Origin: DATFYM01 sp035315065
GTDB taxonomy: Bacteria; Acidobacteriota; Terriglobia; UBA7540
Direction of reading: 5' to 3'
Assembly: GCA_035315065.1 (NCBI GenBank)
Contig: DATFYM010000034.1
Coordinates: 33,854-97,853, forward strand
DNA length: 64,000 bases
Position 1 is the stretch's first letter. The number at the start of each line of letters is the position of its first letter. Of this stretch, positions 62,002 to 64,000 are shown piece after piece. A program made the position numbers and the translations under genes. Below the pieces are notes generated by a model. It made no database searches, was not told where the DNA came from, and worked only from the letters and a program-made list of their open reading frames with translations.

Positions 62002-62400
62002 ATGCAGAAAACTCGGGCTCTACTCGTTTACGCCGACGCCGAACCTTTACAGTCGCTCAAGCTGGCGCTTCAAGGCCTGGCGGTGGAGACCGATTGCGCC
62101 CCCACTTGTCAGCAGGCGCGGAACATACTTAAGCGTGCGACTGAGCCGCCGGACATCATCTTCACAGACACGGTCCTGCCTGATGGTACATGGCAGGAGT
62201 TGCTGGCAATGGCTAGGGATATTCAAGGTCCTTCGAAGGTCATTGTCGTATCGCGAACCGAAGATCCCTGGCTCTATCTGGACGCTATGGAACGCGGCGC
62301 CTTTGATTTCATACTTCCGCCGTTCGCCACTGCTGACCTGGGGCATATCCTTCGTTGTGCTACGAGCAAGCGGGCGGAGAAGGCGGTCTGGGCAGCTTAG
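62002..62400 (+). CDS. Atypical single-domain receiver protein
   Basis: A 132-residue CheY-like fold. The phospho-acceptor Asp56 is present (IIFTDTVLPDGTW). The acidic pocket is reduced (VYADAEP rather than VDDDxx), and the conserved lysine before the last helix is replaced (ILPPFAT instead of KPF), so phosphorylation chemistry is probably altered. It has a Ser in VVSRTED. AAGGGGC precedes ATG at 62002. It stands alone, divergent from MscS. It could be a pseudo-receiver or stand-alone adaptor. Confidence 0.82.
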   Translation: MQKTRALLVYADAEPLQSLKLALQGLAVETDCAPTCQQARNILKRATEPPDIIFTDTVLPDGTWQELLAMARDIQGPSKVIVVSRTEDPWLYLDAMERGAFDFILPPFATADLGHILRCATSKRAEKAVWAA

Positions 62401-62408
62401 GGTGAGGA

Positions 62409-62477
62409 CAATTGACGATTGGAAGACCGGCGTGGCTTGCGTCTTCTCTTCCTATCGTCGATCAGCAATTCCCCGCC
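62409..62477. repeat. Word-repeat hairpin (ATTGACGATTGG type, short)
   Basis: Left arm AATTGACGATTGGAAGAC and right arm GTCTTCTCTTCCTATCGTCG, then CAGCAATTCC. It begins 9 bases after the receiver stop. Confidence 0.75.
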
Positions 62478-62895
62478 GGTCTTCGTCGTTCGGTCACACC
62501 CTTCTTTAAGAAATTTCAAGTAATGTCGATCGACAGAGGGTAGTGGGCTGAAAGTGTGTTGCTATACAGAAAGACATAAGTCAGCGACAACCGTCGACAT
62601 GTCATTCTGAGCATAGCGAAGAATCCCTCTTCCATTCCAACCCGGTCGGAAGAGCCAAAAGAGCGATTCTTCGCTGCGCTCAGAATGACATGCTTGGGAG
62701 GTTTTTGGCATCCACTTATGACGTTCAGTATGATGCTGGTGGCGGCCTGCGGAGGGGCTATGGCAATAATTTACTTGACACGCAACCCCCAGAAGAGTAC
62801 CATCTGAACTAGGCTCGAAAGCAACCGCAAGCGCGCAGGCTCGCCGAGCTTGCCCACGGGGCTGATTTAGGGAAGAGGGAACAGGGTGAGAAGAA
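62478..62895. other. Intergenic region with CATGTCATTCTGAG hairpin
   Basis: No gene. A hairpin at 62597-62693 pairs CATGTCATTCTGAGCATAGC GAAGAATC with GATTCTTCGCTGCGCTCAGAATGACATG. It is followed by CATCCACTTATGACGTTCA, a diverged form of the sequence next to the IS110 element at 54900-54923. Confidence 0.7.
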
Positions 62896-63005
62896 GTGAC
62901 TAGTGGCTAGTGGCGAGCGGCTAGCAAGAAAGGCAGAAATCAGAAAGCAGAAATCAGAAGGGAAGACTTCCTGATTCTGATTTCTGCTTTCTACATTCTG
63001 ATTTC
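62896..63005. repeat. Word-repeat hairpin (CAGAAATCAGAAAG type)
   Basis: The left half has AGTGGCTAGTGGCGAGCGGC words, then CAGAAATCAGAAAGCAGAAA words. The right arm 62968-63005 is the inverse of the latter (CTGATTTCTGCTTTC). The ATG of the next ORF directly follows the right arm. Confidence 0.8.
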
Positions 63006-64000
63006 ATGGAAACACCGAACCAGCCGAAACCGAAGCGCAAGTTCGTGATGACTCCCGAGCGCAAGGCCAAGCTGCTGGCCAATCTGGAGAAGGCCCGCCT
63101 GTCGACCAAGGAGAAGGTTTACCGCAAGACGCCCAAGCGCTACGCCGCCAACGTCGGCAACCTGGCCAAGGCTAACGCCAAACGCCGCGAGCAGTCGCAA
63201 GGTCAGCAGGCCGAGAACCTGCGCGCCCAACTGGAGGGATTCTTTCCCGCCCCCGATTTCCCACCCATTCCCATAGTTCCGCCGCCGGGGACGCCGCGTA
63301 CCCAACCGCCACGCTTCGAGCGCCCTTACGGGGCCAAGGAGTTGGACCAGGCGGCGGTCCTGATTGCCCAGCGCCTGCGCAAAGTGCAGGCCGCCCAGCG
63401 CCGGGAAGGGCGGAGAATCATGCGCGTGCTGACGGCGGCGATTCAGCGATCCCATCCGCTGAGCGGGGAGGAAGCGGCCAAGCTGGTGTGCGAATTGCTG
63501 CAGTGCCTGGACGGGTCGCGGGTGGTGGGGGAGGCGCGGCGCCTGAATGGCAAGATCTATGAGGCGCTGCTGGTGATGCTGGAGGTGCGCTATGGAGCGG
63601 TGGAGGAGTTTGCGGGCACGCCGGCGGCGATCATGGTGATGGACTATTATGCGGGGCTGCAAGTGGCCGCGGCACAGCGGGAGGCGCGGGCGGCCCAGGC
63701 CGCGGCGCGACGCGAAGCCCGAGCGGCCCCAGGAGGGGCGCCCGGCGAGACCGTCGCGGCGGAGGGCGACCCGGCCGGGGCAGGGGAAGAAGAAAGGGAA
63801 AGCGCCCAGGACAGCTCCGCGGGGCCGGAAGCGTCCGGGGAGGGCAGAGGGCAATCAAGCGAGCCTAGTCATGTATCAGTGCCGAAGCTGCCCCCGACCA
63901 TCGAGGAGTTCCACGCCCTGCTGGGGCGCGCCCTGGACCTGGAGGGCGAGGGGGAAGCGCACTTGTTGTCGATGTTGACGGGGCCCCTCTGGGACCGGCT
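63006..64000 (+). CDS. Hypothetical coiled-coil-rich protein, incomplete at window edge
   Basis: The frame is open for 331 codons without a stop and runs off the window. It starts METPNQPKPKRKFVMTPERK and is basic for the first 75 residues. A Pro-rich linker (about 85-105) is followed by helical, Ala/Arg-rich sequence (about 115-245) and an acidic Gly/Ala/Glu stretch (about 250-285). The KFVMTPERKAKLLANLEKAR region looks DNA- or protein-binding, but I recognise no family. There is no clear ribosome site, because the start abuts a repeat arm. High-GC third positions support coding. Confidence 0.65.
   Translation, partial: METPNQPKPKRKFVMTPERKAKLLANLEKARLSTKEKVYRKTPKRYAANVGNLAKANAKRREQSQGQQAENLRAQLEGFFPAPDFPPIPIVPPPGTPRTQPPRFERPYGAKELDQAAVLIAQRLRKVQAAQRREGRRIMRVLTAAIQRSHPLSGEEAAKLVCELLQCLDGSRVVGEARRLNGKIYEALLVMLEVRYGAVEEFAGTPAAIMVMDYYAGLQVAAAQREARAAQAAARREARAAPGGAPGETVAAEGDPAGAGEEERESAQDSSAGPEASGEGRGQSSEPSHVSVPKLPPTIEEFHALLGRALDLEGEGEAHLLSMLTGPLWDR

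Overview
The window looks like a piece of a soil or sediment Acidobacteriota chromosome. This is inferred from family content, not from a marker gene. The pointers are a very large Oar-like TonB receptor with an N-terminal carboxypeptidase-regulatory domain, a VWFA protein of the acidobacterial secreted type, PEP-CTERM and LPXTG-like surface proteins in what should be a diderm, YXWGXW and CsgG envelope proteins, a PknB-type kinase with a long Pro/Ala tail, and about 60% GC. There are no rRNA genes and no CRISPR array. One tRNA gene (Pro, TGG) is present at 35332-35408.

Layout. 1-1100 is a non-coding dispersed repeat, matched in inverted orientation at 25.93-26.96 kb. 1.46-5.11 kb encodes a giant beta-repeat PEP-CTERM protein, followed by a frameshifted REP-associated transposase among its REP palindromes. 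6.2-14.5 kb is a corrinoid-dependent methyl-transfer cluster: a homocysteine methyltransferase-like protein, DUF1638, a UroD/MtaA-like methyltransferase, an ASKHA ferredoxin activator, a corrinoid protein, a non-pyrrolysine MttB homologue and a DapA-family lyase. 15.1-21.1 kb holds a Ser/Thr kinase, CsgG, SIMPL and a GT39 transferase. 21.8-24.8 kb holds a PEP-CTERM fusion and an orphan PEP-CTERM tail. 24.9-31 kb is accessory: a truncated ATPase, a radical SAM protein, two secreted or membrane proteins and a four-helix-bundle ORF. 31.1-34.9 kb is the TonB receptor. 35.9-39.4 kb is an envelope-stress group (OmpA, SYLF, DUF1328, GSP17M). 40.2-49.8 kb is a two-component block with a 2274-residue kinase carrying 13 tandem 92-residue HAMP units. 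50.3-52.8 kb has small stress proteins and a YXWGXW protein. 53.4-54.7 kb is an IS110 element. 54.9-58.1 kb is a sortase, VWA and LPKTA-anchor operon. 58.5-62.4 kb has an ECF sigma factor, MscS and an atypical receiver. A partial ORF runs off the right edge.

How the genes work together. The methyl-transfer cluster has the modules for moving a methyl group from an unknown quaternary or tertiary amine (MttB) to a corrinoid protein, reactivating that protein (ASKHA) and passing the methyl on (MtaA-like or homocysteine methyltransferase). The sortase operon pairs an enzyme with a plausible LPKTA substrate next door. The 36-62 kb half is dominated by sensing and envelope or osmotic-stress functions.

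The most unusual feature is the intergenic DNA. Many gaps are filled by inverted repeats built from short degenerate 'words', different in each gap. These and other repeats very often begin at, or include, the stop codon of the neighbouring gene. One such inverted repeat (30563-31078) bounds a four-helix-bundle ORF whose start and stop codons both lie inside the repeat arms, which suggests a compact ORF-bearing version of the hairpin elements.
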